From Myotis daubentonii (taxonomy: Eukaryota > Chordata > Mammalia > Chiroptera > Vespertilionidae): 64,000 bases of DNA. The position numbers and the translations under genes are program-made. The notes under the pieces are model-generated. The model was not told the origin of the DNA and did not search any database. It saw only the letters and a list, made by a program, of their open reading frames with translations. How positions within the stretch are numbered: the first letter of the stretch is position 1; each line of letters opens with the position of its first letter. Shown piece by piece: positions 11,030 to 20,841 of this stretch. The stretch spans positions 145,053,549 to 145,117,548 of the forward strand of contig NC_081840.1 of assembly GCF_963259705.1 (NCBI RefSeq), written 5' to 3'.

Positions 11030-13451
11030 ACTGGTACCTTTGGGATTAGATTCTATGATGAGACTATTTTTCTCATTTGTTGGATATTGAGCACCTTACA
11101 AAACATATCTCCTTACACCCATAGGGTGGACGATTATGAAGTCATTCAAACTCATGACTCTGAAAAACCTTTAATGACTTGGGAAATACCCACAGTATAA
11201 AGTTTTACATATGTCCTATGAGTTTGAATATGTAATTGGTATCATCTTCTTCCCCAGCTTGGGATACAACAACATGATTCTGCAGTAAAACTTCAAAGTA
11301 CAACTCCAAGTCTCCCAGCCTATTTTTGAATTCTTTTCTCAATGTGTGTGATTATTCCCATGGTACTCTCATCTTCCTCCTAGATCCAAAACAAAACTTT
11401 AGCCCAGAAAAAGGAGTTCTTAACTATGAGAGAGGCTACCCTATGTCAAATCTGGCTTCAACTCCCAAAGTAGCAACTCTCATTACCATAGCAAAATGAT
11501 GGGGTTCCCAAAGGCTCTGAGTCAAACTTCCCTGGACACGTTTTCTTATCCACTAGTTTAACTTAGACACAGTCATACCCTCTTGATGTATTCCTTATCA
11601 GCATTTCTATGCACTTTATTGACATCTGAACTTTGTCAGCATCACCCTAGTCTATCCTACAAATTTAAATAACCTTTCAACTAAAAAGGAAAAGTATCTT
11701 AAGGCAGTTTCCCTCCTGAGAAGTCCTGCTGTTTCTATGTGATACATGTAAGAAGACTGTTCAACTTTCCTCTGGCAGGATGGAAGCTCTGTGCACCAAG
11801 AGATGTGTCAGATGTATTATTTCACTGTCTCTGCCTTGGATGCCTGAATGTAGGGCACTTGTATAAAAATGTTACAAAGTTGTATATATTTACAAATGCG
11901 CATAGGAAAATAGACGAAGATGAAATAATTACACTTCAGTAGTAGTCAGACCCACAAAGGCTGTAGTACACAGCACACTCTGAGATGAATTGGTCACATG
12001 GGCTCCACCTCCACCAAGAAGAGCGCCCTGCTGTTGTCTCACTCAGTGACTCTGATGGTGGTTATGAAACCCTCAGTGGGTGAACAATAGTGGGTGGGTT
12101 TTATTTGCTTAGAGAGATAGATGCCGCAATAATGATTCCATCTACGTTTTGCTTTTCTATTCCCTTATGAAAAAAAATACCAGAGTCACCCATGGAGGAT
12201 GAATCACATGGAGGAAGTCAATGTGTAGCCTAAGAAGGAAAGACCTCTGAGGGCTAAATGGACTTCCCAGGGCTGAAAGGACAATGTAGTTGTAGGCCAT
12301 AGGCAGCAAACCAACCGTACCCTGGACTTTTGGGGGACTAGAATCCTCCCAAAATAAAATTGATACAGGTGGAGTCAAGTTGTAGGGCACTAAGAACTGT
12401 GAATTTTGGACTCCAAAGAGAGGCAACTTGGATTGAAATTAACACTCAAATACACTGTGGGCCATGCCAGGAGCAAGAGCAGCAAAAGCAAGACTCTCCT
12501 GCAGTGTCAAAGGGTGGGGGCTATCCAAAGAGAGACCATCAGTTTTACTAGTTTCAATTATTAATATGACAAATAATAGTAATTAGTTACCTATTAACTC
12601 ATATATGTTACTTTAGAAATTAAAGACTATACTATTGGTTTTTAAAAAAAGAAACACATCAATACTTTCAGGCCGCAAAGACACCATATAGAAAATATTA
12701 CTTCAATGTGCTAGAGAGATGAAATGCTACTAGAACATACAGAGAAAAGATAGCATTTGTGATGATTTCTTCCTGAGAACATTAATAATAATAATAACAA
12801 CAACCTTCCTCCTCTTCCTTTGGACCTCTTTGGAGATAACTCTCATTTATATTTGTGCCACAGAGAAATTCTATCTTATCAACTTTATTCTATATCCTCT
12901 TTTCTAGTTGGTCATGCCAGAATCCAGGTAAGTCCTCAATATGTATTAAATTTCTCTTTACTTTTGCTCCCTGTAGAGAATCCATATTTTATTTCACTCA
13001 AAATATTTACTGTCAAAGACTCTTATTACTCTTCTGTGAAATAATCAATGGGAAAATTAAACACATACATACATGCAGAGTTTGCATTTAGACCATGTTT
13101 CAAATAATACATCCAATTTTACTTGGACTCCCTTAAAGCCATCCTAAGGTTTATTTTAACTTCTTTTATACAAAAGACATTAATTGCTCCAGAGAAAGAA
13201 AACATAGTGTGATTATGATTAAAGAAAAATCTTATTTCTGGAATGAAGCATGCTATTAAAATGTATCACTTAATTCTCTACTTACATTTTAATTGTGTTT
13301 GGTTAAAACCTTCTGTTTATAAACTAACGCACTGGGGAAGATAGCGATAAATAGCCTAAGCCTTATTTCTCACAATGCATATTTTTAAGACTTGTGGTGA
13401 ATTGATAGACAGGTGATGAAATAAATCAATCAATCAAAAGCACAACACTTC
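11030..13451. other. About 2.4 kb without a recognised gene or repeat
   Basis: Includes a TAA/CAA triplet stretch at about 12781-12803. Frames at 11739-11942, 12157-12426 and 12820-13091 are short, domain-free and AT-rich. Nothing supports expression. Confidence 0.4.
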
Positions 13452-13459
13452 GGCTAGAC

Positions 13460-13671
13460 CCGTGTTTGGCAAACTGCAGCTCGCGAGCCACATGTGGCTC
13501 TTTGGCCCCTTGAGTGTGGCTCTTCCTAAGCCTTAGGAGTACCCTAATTAAGTTAATAACAATGTACCTACCTATATAGTTTAAGTTTAAAAAATTTGGC
13601 TCTCAAAAGAAATTTCAATCGTTGTACTGTTGATATTTGGCTCTGTTGACTAATGAGTTTGCCGACCACTG
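13460..13671 (+). mobile_element. Non-autonomous hAT MITE, 212 bp, copy 1
   Basis: Left end CCGTGTTTGGCAAACT and right end AGTTTGCCGACCACTG are 16-bp inverted repeats with three mismatches. GGCTAGAC occurs at 13452-13459 and 13672-13679, a perfect 8-bp duplication. The interior holds a second short palindrome, GGCTCGCGAGCC-like. Nearly identical to the copy at 24257-24468. Confidence 0.95.
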
Positions 13672-13679
13672 GGCTAGAC

Positions 13680-15309
13680 TAAAATCAGAACTACCTGGAG
13701 GACCTTCATTCCTTTTTCGAGTTTAAACTCTGATACCTCATTTAACCATCCCCTCTCATCATGGTGGTGGAAAACAATAGAACTGCAATTTTAAGTTAAA
13801 AATGAGTGTATTACAACAGGTTGGAGAGTGAATCATTGGAACTAGTCAGACAACTTTCTGTGATGGAAACCCACAACTAAGAAAACTTAAACTTCCTATG
13901 TTTTTATAAATGATAGCAGGGATACCTGTAATTACCCACATAAATGATGACAAAAAAATATGCCCGTAAGGTGTTGGATTGCATTTGAAGGGAAGCTGCC
14001 TTGTTTGCTCTACTCAAGAAAGAAGGCATGTTGACACACAGGAGGATAACAGCTAATGCATTTTGGATAGCACCGAGAAAGGGGATTTTAAAGAAACCTG
14101 ATCGGCAGGACATGATTGTTCTCTATGAGATTCATCAAGCCCAACAAAAGAATCCCTGTGACAGCTGAAACTACCCCTACACACACACACACACACACAC
14201 TCACCTTCCTTTACACCTAACACTACATGAGCTGGCAGACTGGGCTCTAGAGTCAACTGGATCTGATGTGTATTTTACTTTTTGGATCCGGTTCCCATTG
14301 TAAATCAGATAGGAGGAAGTTTTACGGGCTCTGTAAGCTACAAAATGTCTGCTCCCAGATAACTTGCAAGGCCTCCCATCACACCAAAAAACCCTGTCGT
14401 CTCAGTCCAGCTAAAGTAGACTTATAAGATGATGGAAATGGCATGCACTGTTCCTGTAACCAGTCATCTAAAATAAATGTGGAATTAATATATAGTTTTG
14501 CTATTTAAGAGATACATGAAGGCAGGCAAGCTTAAAGTATAAGTTAGAACATGTCATGTCAAGCCACTTAGAAAACCCTAACTGGTGTGATTTCTTTTCC
14601 CAGAATGTACAGTTCCCATTCATTTTTCCAGGTGGAAGTTTCGTCAGTGAGCACCCTCTAGCAAATTATGAAATCCTAATATAAGACTCCTCCATCAATA
14701 AGCAAGGTGTTTCTTTTTCTTTGCTTTGCACAACACATGGACTCCCAGGAGCAAAGTTCCTCTGGAACACATTATTCCTAAGAAGGCTCTTCCCACCACC
14801 CTTCCCACAGAGTAAGTCCTGAATCTTTTACAGGGTTTTGGCATTTACGTACTTGAATACAAAGGTGATTTGAAAATTCTTGCTCCATTTGTTATTTCAT
14901 TCTAATGGGCCCACACCCTTCATAAACAATCCCTTGTTCTTTGAAGTGCAAGTAGCTTATTTAGCCTAGCCAAAAATAGAACTTAACAGGAATTATCATT
15001 AAATGAAGCTGTTCTCTGAGTAGATCCATTAAAATCAGTCACAAGATAAAGAACACATGTAAATGTTCTTTTATAGAGAAAATATTCTTAATTGTCTAGA
15101 TTATGTTCTGTAATTCAGTTGAACACTTTCTGAAACTATATATGTCAGTAAAACAATGTTGTATTATTTCATTTTGTCACCTACTACCTAAAAGAATATA
15201 GTATTGCAAAGTTCAGTGAGTCAAAAGTGGAAAGACCTGATTGCTATTTCTAACTCTATGGTATGATTTTCTCAGTGTTTGGTTTTCTCTTTTGTCAAAT
15301 ATTGTATAA
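13680..15309. other. Mixed DNA with a short (CA)n array
   Basis: A (CA)10-type array lies at about 14180-14200. The first 50 bases resemble a MER5-type fragment. Nothing else is recognised; the frames at 13904-14256 span the CA array and are spurious. Confidence 0.45.
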
Positions 15310-15439
15310 CTAGAGGCCCGATGCACAAAATTCATGCAAGGGGCTCAGCCCTCGCAGCCTCAGCTTGTTCCTGAAGGTCATCCAGGCAGTAGTTCTGCCA
15401 TTTGGTCTAATTAGCATATTAGCTCTTTATTATATAGGA
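15310..15439 (-). mobile_element. Short non-autonomous HeliBat-type Helitron, 130 bp
   Basis: On the minus strand it starts TCCTATATAATAAAGAGC, ends with a TGCATGAATTTTGTGCA hairpin and CGGGCCTCTAG. Host A/T flanks are correct. It has the same 130-bp length and interior order as 2732-2861, so both came from one small subfamily. Confidence 0.93.
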
Positions 15440-15495
15440 TTCTTAAGCAGTTGTTAAAAATGTCCACCCAACAAAGAATGAATGTGAGCTATTTA

Positions 15496-15580
15496 GGGAG
15501 GAAGGAAGGAAGGAAGGAAGGAAGGAAGGAAGGAAGGAAGGAAGGAAGGAAGGAAGGAAGGAAGGAAGGAAGAAAGGAAG
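15496..15580 (+). repeat. (GGAA)n microsatellite
   Basis: About twenty GGAA units, with a single AGAAA interruption near the right end. A frame through it encodes only KEGR repeats and is spurious. GGAA arrays are known to act as ETS-family binding platforms, but that is not shown here. Confidence 0.95.
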
Positions 15581-15584
15581 TTTT

Positions 15585-16705
15585 TAATTACAATGTCACC
15601 AGCACTTATATCTCTGTTTATCTGCCATTGCCTCAAGCTTTGGTGTCTGCTGATTAAATCTGTCTTAGCAACAGTTTTATAATATTGCTCCTAGATATGA
15701 AATGTCCATAGAGACCTTACTTTCTGGTTAGCATGTCTTAATGAATCACCACATTTTCATATTTTCCCACAGGAAAGGAACATGGTCCATTAGGAAAAGT
15801 TAATGCATGATGACCTCTCCCCACCCCTGTCCTGAACAAGTCTCTGCATCTTCTCTTTGTACAGCCCTAGATATTTCATGTTAGATTTTAAAAATGATGC
15901 CAGTTTTGGTCACATTTCTTACAAAGATGTAGAACTTACTGCAAACTCATTAAAAATCAACAACAACAAAAAGAAAACAAGTCCCCTAAAGGTCAAAACT
16001 TTAGTTAATTTACATAATTAGTAAAAATTAACACCAAGTGATACTGAAAAAAATGGATGCAACCTCACCACCAAATCTATAATTCCAATACCACACACAT
16101 ACAAACACCTCATACACATGTGTATTCACTAAATAGAGAAACACCTGGTTAAACCCCCAAAGATATTTCTGGTAGCACTTTTATTAAAAGGAATTTTCCC
16201 CCAAAATATTATAAATCATGGCATTTTAGATCTCCCAGCATCTGTCATATTAGGTCAAAGATGATTAGTATTTTGATGATAAGTTAAATACATTTTAAGA
16301 GAGAGTTAATTCAATGAACACTTGGCACACAGGCAAATTCTGTGTATACAGGTGGCATTCCCCCAAAAAGACACTACTATTATTTTTGTATCATATTCAG
16401 ACATGAGGCACTGAGTAGGTATGTGTTGACTATTTGCAAATCCTCTTAAGGGGAGGTAGTCATGGATTGGAGCTTGAACAGCCTGCCGGTCACTTGTCAC
16501 TGCCAGGTTGTCGGAGATACCTGCATCTCTCTCCCTCAAACCCTCGTGGAATTCTGAAGCCAGATAGGCTGCTCCAGGATAAATCTGGCTTCTGGTGAAT
16601 AAACAAAGGTCCATCTTATCTTACATTTCCCTCATTATTTTGCTAAACAGATTGCAAAAGTTTCCCTCTGTAAGGCCTACTCAGCAAATATTTCTTCTAA
16701 GACAT
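15585..16705. other. No feature recognised
   Basis: AT-rich DNA. The minus-strand frame 16306-16614 (102 residues) has no recognisable domain or start context. Confidence 0.4.
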
Positions 16706-16720
16706 AAAGCTGAAATACTT

Positions 16721-16922
16721 CCTGGCAGCATGGCTCAGTGGCTGAGCATCTACCTATGAACCAGGAGGTCACAGTTCGATTCCCAGTAGGGGCACATGCC
16801 CAAGTTATGGGCGTGGTCCCCAGTGGGGACCGTGCAGGAGGCAGCCAATGGATGATTCTCTCTGGTCATTGATGTTTCAGTCTCTTTCCTTTCCTCTCTG
16901 AAACCAATATAAATAAATAAAT
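16721..16922 (+). mobile_element. Ves-type SINE
   Basis: Box A TGGCTCAGTGG, box-B-like AGTTCGATTCC, then CCCCAGTGGGGA, pyrimidine tail and AATAAATAAATA. Flanks AAGCTGAAATACT and AAACTGAAATACT are near-identical target duplications. Head type is 'gacctatgaaccaggaggtca'-like. Confidence 0.93.
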
Positions 16923-17044
16923 ACTAAAACTGAAATACTGAGAAAATTTTCATGATCACAATACAAATTAAAACACTAGAAGTATTCCATTGTTCCTGAC
17001 AAGTAACCAATCTATTCACTAGAGACTCATATGAAATAGTACAT

Positions 17045-17125
17045 CGTTGTTGATAAAATCTAAACTCCTAAAACTTCCTAAAAGGCCTCCAAGAGTTTGC
17101 CACCAACTTTATTTTTCTCCTCCCC
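17045..17125 (+). repeat. L2 fragment
   Basis: 'taaaatctaaactcctaaaacttcctaaaaggcctccaagagtttgccacc' corresponds to the sense L2 phrase that lies near the C-terminus of its ORF. Confidence 0.4.
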
Positions 17126-17184
17126 CGTGGAGGACTGTGAGCTTCCCTCGAGCAGCCAGTTTGCCTGTTTTCACTCTCGGAACT

Positions 17185-17615
17185 CCCGTCTATATGTGCT
17201 CATCGCCAGGGGGGAAACTATGATCATTCTAAGACAATAAACATCATGCTGTTGCCTTTTGCCAGACAGCCTTTCCCACCTTCCTATGAAACCAGGAATG
17301 AACGTATTTCCTGATGAAAGAAAGGGATATGCCTGGAACCTCATATCCCTGTATCGATTTGAGGCCTGGAGTTGTGACAGCCATATTAAAAAACCATAGG
17401 CCATATGCAGAAAAGGAAAAGCCAGCAAATGAAGGAAGACAGAATGGAAAGCCAGAAAGAGCCTCTAACTTTCACAGCATGTGAGCAATGCAAACAATGC
17501 CAGCAATCACCTGTCTTCTTACCTCTAGCTATGTGAGAAAAAATGAACACCTATGTATTTAAGACACGGTTAGTCACATTTTCTGTTACTTGCAGTCTGA
17601 TAACTTCTGCTTCAC
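17185..17615 (+). repeat. Possible ancient LTR, family unassigned
   Basis: The order 'gctatgtgagaaaaaatgaacacctatgtatttaagaca', then 'cattttctgttacttgcagtctgataa' matches the closing section of several ERVL/MaLR-type LTRs (polyA signal region, then TTCTGTTACTTGCAG). The first half is too decayed to name. Confidence 0.4.
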
Positions 17616-17619
17616 ACCT

Positions 17620-18000
17620 GCAGTTCAGTCCCATCAGACAATTTACCATTGTCCCAAACATCTCACACTTTTCCTACCTTCATATCTTTTCTCCACTTAG
17701 CTTTTCATGTGGCAAGTCTTTAATACATATTATAAAATGAATAATGTGAACTGGTTGATTATATTTTACATTTAAATAAGTGGTCTCCGACTAGATCAAG
17801 CAATTAAAAATTTTTCACTGATGATGATGTGTAAGGCATGGTATTACATTTAATTTAAATTTTGAGCTTTCGTTTCATCAGAATCATTGTATCCATTCCA
17901 AATGACAATTTCTTGGATTATTGTACTATACTTTCACAAGATTTCCAACAGGGGGAAATTGGATAAGGTATCTCTACTTATTATTTCTTACAACTGCACA
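17620..18000. other. No feature recognised
   Basis: AT-rich flank on the left of the Helitron pair. It ends in host A at 18000, the insertion base for the next element. Confidence 0.5.
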
Positions 18001-18705
18001 TCTTATATAATAAAAGCCTAATATGCAACTGTCCCCTTGGGCGGTCGTTCCACCATGAGTTTGGCCACTCGCCATGATGTGTGTTGACCACCAGAGGGCA
18101 GCGTGGAACATGGAGGGCATCAATGATGCACTTGGACCTCTCACCGGCTACCTGGGGGCGAGAGTGACAGGGACAGAGGTGCAGTGAAAATGCAGGGTGT
18201 CCACCAACCTCAAGCACGCTCTCACTCCCCTTGCTACTCTCCCCTGGGACACCAGGGCTCACATGCCAGGGAAGCCCCCACGCTCAGGTGTAGGGCACCT
18301 GCAAGGAGCCCACCCCACACCTGTGCGGCCTCTTCCAGGTGAGCCAGGCCACAGGGACTGCAGGGGCCGGTTGGGTTCCTCATGGGTTTGCTCAAGAGCC
18401 GGTCTGCAAGGCGGCCAGGAGAGCACACTGCCCACCGGCTTCCGTACTGTGCTGCTGGCACGGCCCAGAGGCCCACACAGCACCTTGGCCCACAGCGTCC
18501 AGCCACGTTCACCACATCTTCACATGGGGACTCGGGTGCTGTGGCTCAAGTGGAGGCGGGGTGTGGAAGCACGGGGGGCCCAGGTGCTGCCCAGGGCCCA
18601 GCAGTCAGCTGGGACCTGCCCTTCCATGCCAGACACTCATGCTTCAATCACTGGCAAGGCCTATACACCGCACCTGTGCACGAATTTCATGCACCAGGCC
18701 TCTAG
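18001..18705 (+). mobile_element. HeliBat-type Helitron, 705 bp
   Basis: Starts TCTTATATAATAAAAGCC after host A, and ends with GTGCACGAATTTCATGCAC, then CAGGCCTCTAG before host T. The interior is GC-rich and has no Rep or helicase motif, so it is non-autonomous. The long GC-rich frames across it (for example 18197-18826, which runs on into the next element) are by-products of composition. It carries one perfect CTCF-core match at 18088. Confidence 0.93.
18088..18101 (+). promoter_or_regulatory. CTCF core motif match inside Helitron
   Basis: CCACCAGAGGGCAG fits the CTCF core consensus CCASYAGRKGGCRS at all 14 positions, and GCG follows. It points in the same direction as its Helitron. Confidence 0.6.
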
Positions 18706-18971
18706 TGAATCTATAATTACCTCAAAACTAGAGGCCCGGTGCACAAAATTCGTGCACTCAAGGGGGTCCCTCAGCCTGGCCTGTGCCCTCTCTCAATCTG
18801 GGAGCCCTTGGGGGTTGTCTGACTGATGGCTGGGGAGCAGGCCTCAGCTGTTAGTCAGACATTCTTAGCGCTTCCGTGGAGGCAGAAGAGGCTCCCACCA
18901 CCACTGCTACATTCACCAGCCATGAGCCCGGCTTCTGGCTGAGTGGCACTCCTCCCGTGGGAGTGCACTGA

Positions 18972-18985
18972 CCATCAGGGGGCAG
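18972..18985 (+). promoter_or_regulatory. CTCF-like motif, one mismatch
   Basis: CCATCAGGGGGCAG differs from CCASYAGRKGGCRS only at position 4 (T). It runs against the direction of its Helitron and faces the next motif, 16 bp away. Confidence 0.45.
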
Positions 18986-19001
18986 CTCCTGCATTGAGCG
19001 T

Positions 19002-19015
19002 CTTCCCCCTGGTGG
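19002..19015 (-). promoter_or_regulatory. CTCF-like motif, one mismatch
   Basis: Minus strand CCACCAGGGGGAAG matches the consensus apart from position 12 (A for C). It is convergent with the site at 18972. Confidence 0.45.
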
Positions 19016-19246
19016 TCAGTGGGCATCATAGCAACCGGTTGTTCTGTCATCAGGCCAAAACTGGCTCTCTGACATCCCCCAAGGAGTCCCAGATTGCAAG
19101 AGGGCACAGGCCAGGCCGAGGGAACCCACCAGTGCACGACTGGGGCCAGCCAGGGACATGGGAGGGCTCCAGGGCATGTCCAGCCCATCTCACTCAGTCC
19201 CAATTGGCCAGACCCCAGCAGCAAGCTAACCTACTGGTCGGACCAT

Positions 19247-19260
19247 CTGCCCCCTGGTGG
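19247..19260 (-). promoter_or_regulatory. CTCF core motif match
   Basis: Minus strand CCACCAGGGGGCAG is a full match to the 14-bp core consensus. First unit of a 53-bp tandem duplication. Confidence 0.6.
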
Positions 19261-19299
19261 TCAGTGCATGTCATAGCGACTGGTCGACCAGTCAACTGT

Positions 19300-19313
19300 C
19301 TGCCCCCTGGTGG
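19300..19313 (-). promoter_or_regulatory. CTCF core motif match
   Basis: Minus strand CCACCAGGGGGCAG, identical to the site 53 bp to the left and in the same orientation. Second unit of the tandem duplication. Confidence 0.6.
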
Positions 19314-19547
19314 TCAGTGCACGTCATAGCAAGCGGTTGAGCAGCCTTAGCATATCATTAGCATATTACGCTTTGATTGGTTGAATGGCCGACCAGACAA
19401 CCAGACACTTAGCATATTAGGCTTTTATTATATAAGATAAAAAGTTTAATTTTTGCCCAGCATCCATCCCATCTCCTTAAAACAACTCCCACGTGTCTTG
19501 TAACCACCTCTTCTATTTCCAGTCCATGTGGGTCAGATGGTCTAATC

Positions 19548-19977
19548 CAGGGGTCCTCAAACTTTTAAAACAGGGGGCCAGTTCACTGTCCCTCAGACCG
19601 TTGGAGGGCCGGATTATAGTTTTAAAAAAAAACTATGCCGAAACCGGTTTGGCTCAGTGGATAGAGCGTCGGCCTGCGGACTGAGAGGTCCCAGGTTCGA
19701 TTCCGGTCAAGGGCATGTACCTGGGTTGCGGGCATATCCCCAGTAGGAGATGTGCAGGAGGCAGCTGATCGATGATTCTCTCTCATCGATGTTTCTAACT
19801 CTCTATCTCTCTCCCTTCCTCTCTGTAAAAAATCAATAAAATATATTAAAAAAAAAAAACTATGAACAAATTCCTATGCACACTGCACATATCTTATTTT
19901 GAAGTAAAAAAACAAAACGGGAACAAAAACAATATTTGTATTTGCATGTGGCCCACAGCCGTAGTTGAGGGCCCCTG
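19548..19977 (+). mobile_element. OC1-like non-autonomous hAT element with perfect 8-bp target duplication
   Basis: Begins CAGGGGTCCTCAAACTTTT and ends GGGCCCCTG. GTCTAATC is at 19540-19547 and again at 19978-19985. The interior phrases 'gggggccagttcactgtccctcagaccg' and 'tatgcacactgcacatatcttattttgaagt' match my memory of the OC1 (OposCharlie1) family, one of the hAT families reported as horizontally transferred among tetrapods. The copy is short, so internally deleted. A Ves SINE splits it at 19638-19850. Confidence 0.85.
19638..19850 (+). mobile_element. Ves SINE with intact pol III promoter, nested in the hAT element
   Basis: Box A TGGCTCAGTGG at 19650-19660 and a consensus box B GGTTCGATTCC at 19694-19704, 33 bp apart. 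Head type is 'gtcggcctgcggactga'. Tail AATCAATAAAATATATT then poly-A. AAAAAAAAACTATG lies at 19624-19637 and 19851-19864, a clean 14-bp duplication. It is the best-preserved SINE in the window and may still be transcribable. Confidence 0.97.
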
Positions 19978-20841
19978 GTCTAATCAAAGCTTGGGCTTCA
20001 TGGGTAATGCCAATCAGACCTGATCAATCAGCATAGTCCACCTCCTAGTTCAGGAATAATCCAGTTATTCACATTAGTACAGTGATGCTCAACTGAATTG
20101 TGGAGGAGAAGAAGCTTTCTCTATTGAGGCTGCTTAGTTTTGTAGGATGAAAGGCTTGAACCAACAGGGCCCACGACATTGAGCCAACCAGAGAAGGAAG
20201 CCAGGGCAGAGGAGAGCAGAGCCAGGAGATGAGCCTTGGTTCTGACAACAGTCTATGCCCCTGAATCCAGCCATGCTTGAAGCTGGTGTGCCCCCTGGAC
20301 TTCCCAGTTGGGCGAATGAGTAAATATCCTTTTGCTCTAGTTGTTTTAAAAGTTTTTGAATTTAAAAAGAACTTTAGTGAAGATTAGAATCACATTCAGT
20401 ATACAATACAGAAGTAAGCTATGTAGTAAAGTTTGAAATACTTTGCACTATAATAAAAACATCATTCCACCAATGAGAATTCTGTTTTGCATTTTTACCT
20501 CTTAAATGTAATGTCAATTCTTCTCCCCTTCAGATCCTGGTGTTCCATTAATTTTCCTGAACAACAAAGTGTTTCTGATGTATGCTGTAGTTTATGTAAG
20601 TTGCCCATTTTTTTCACTCGTGTGTGCATTCTTATGAATGTGTAAGAGATTTTTGTATATTAAAGTTAGAGACCTCTGTCTGTTATGCATGTGGAAAATA
20701 CTTTTTCCTACTGGCATTGGCCTCTCAGTTTCACCTGAGATGTTTATTCAGTACAGAAGTATTTAAACTTTTATACTTAAATTTATCAATCTTATTTTTT
20801 GTTATTTCTGGCATTTCTATTAATACTTTAAAGAGGCTTTC

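Larger units (their letters stand above)
18728..19437 (-). mobile_element. HeliBat-type Helitron, 710 bp, opposite strand
   Basis: On the minus strand it starts TCTTATATAATAAAAGCC and ends with GTGCACGAATTTTGTGCAC then CGGGCCTCTAG, with correct A/T flanks. The interior contains a repeated module (CTCF-like core plus 'tcagtgcatgtcatagc') at 19002, 19247 and 19300, the last two exactly 53 bp apart. No coding capacity. Confidence 0.93.
19438..20340 (+). repeat. Possible ancient LTR split by a hAT element
   Basis: With 19548-19977 removed, the sequence runs through 'aatgccaatcagacctgatcaatcagc' and closes with 'ccatgcttgaagctggtgtgccccctggacttcccagttgggcgaatgagtaaatatcc', a phrase seen near the 3' end of old mammalian LTRs. 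Family not assigned. Confidence 0.35.

Noticed and set aside
15451..15657. Frame encoding repeated KEGR
   Set aside because: Translation of the GGAA microsatellite.
18197..18826. 209-residue open frame, the longest in the window
   Set aside because: It lies almost wholly inside the GC-rich Helitron and runs into the next, opposite-strand Helitron. Several other frames overlap it on both strands, no domain is visible, and the composition explains it.
18913..19329. Overlapping 103- and 128-residue frames on opposite strands
   Set aside because: Both are inside the minus-strand Helitron and reflect its GC content.
19650..19704. Functional tRNA gene (A and B boxes present)
   Set aside because: The sequence continues into the Ves SINE body and A-rich tail with a target duplication; no tRNA cloverleaf with a proper acceptor stem is evident. 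It is a SINE promoter.
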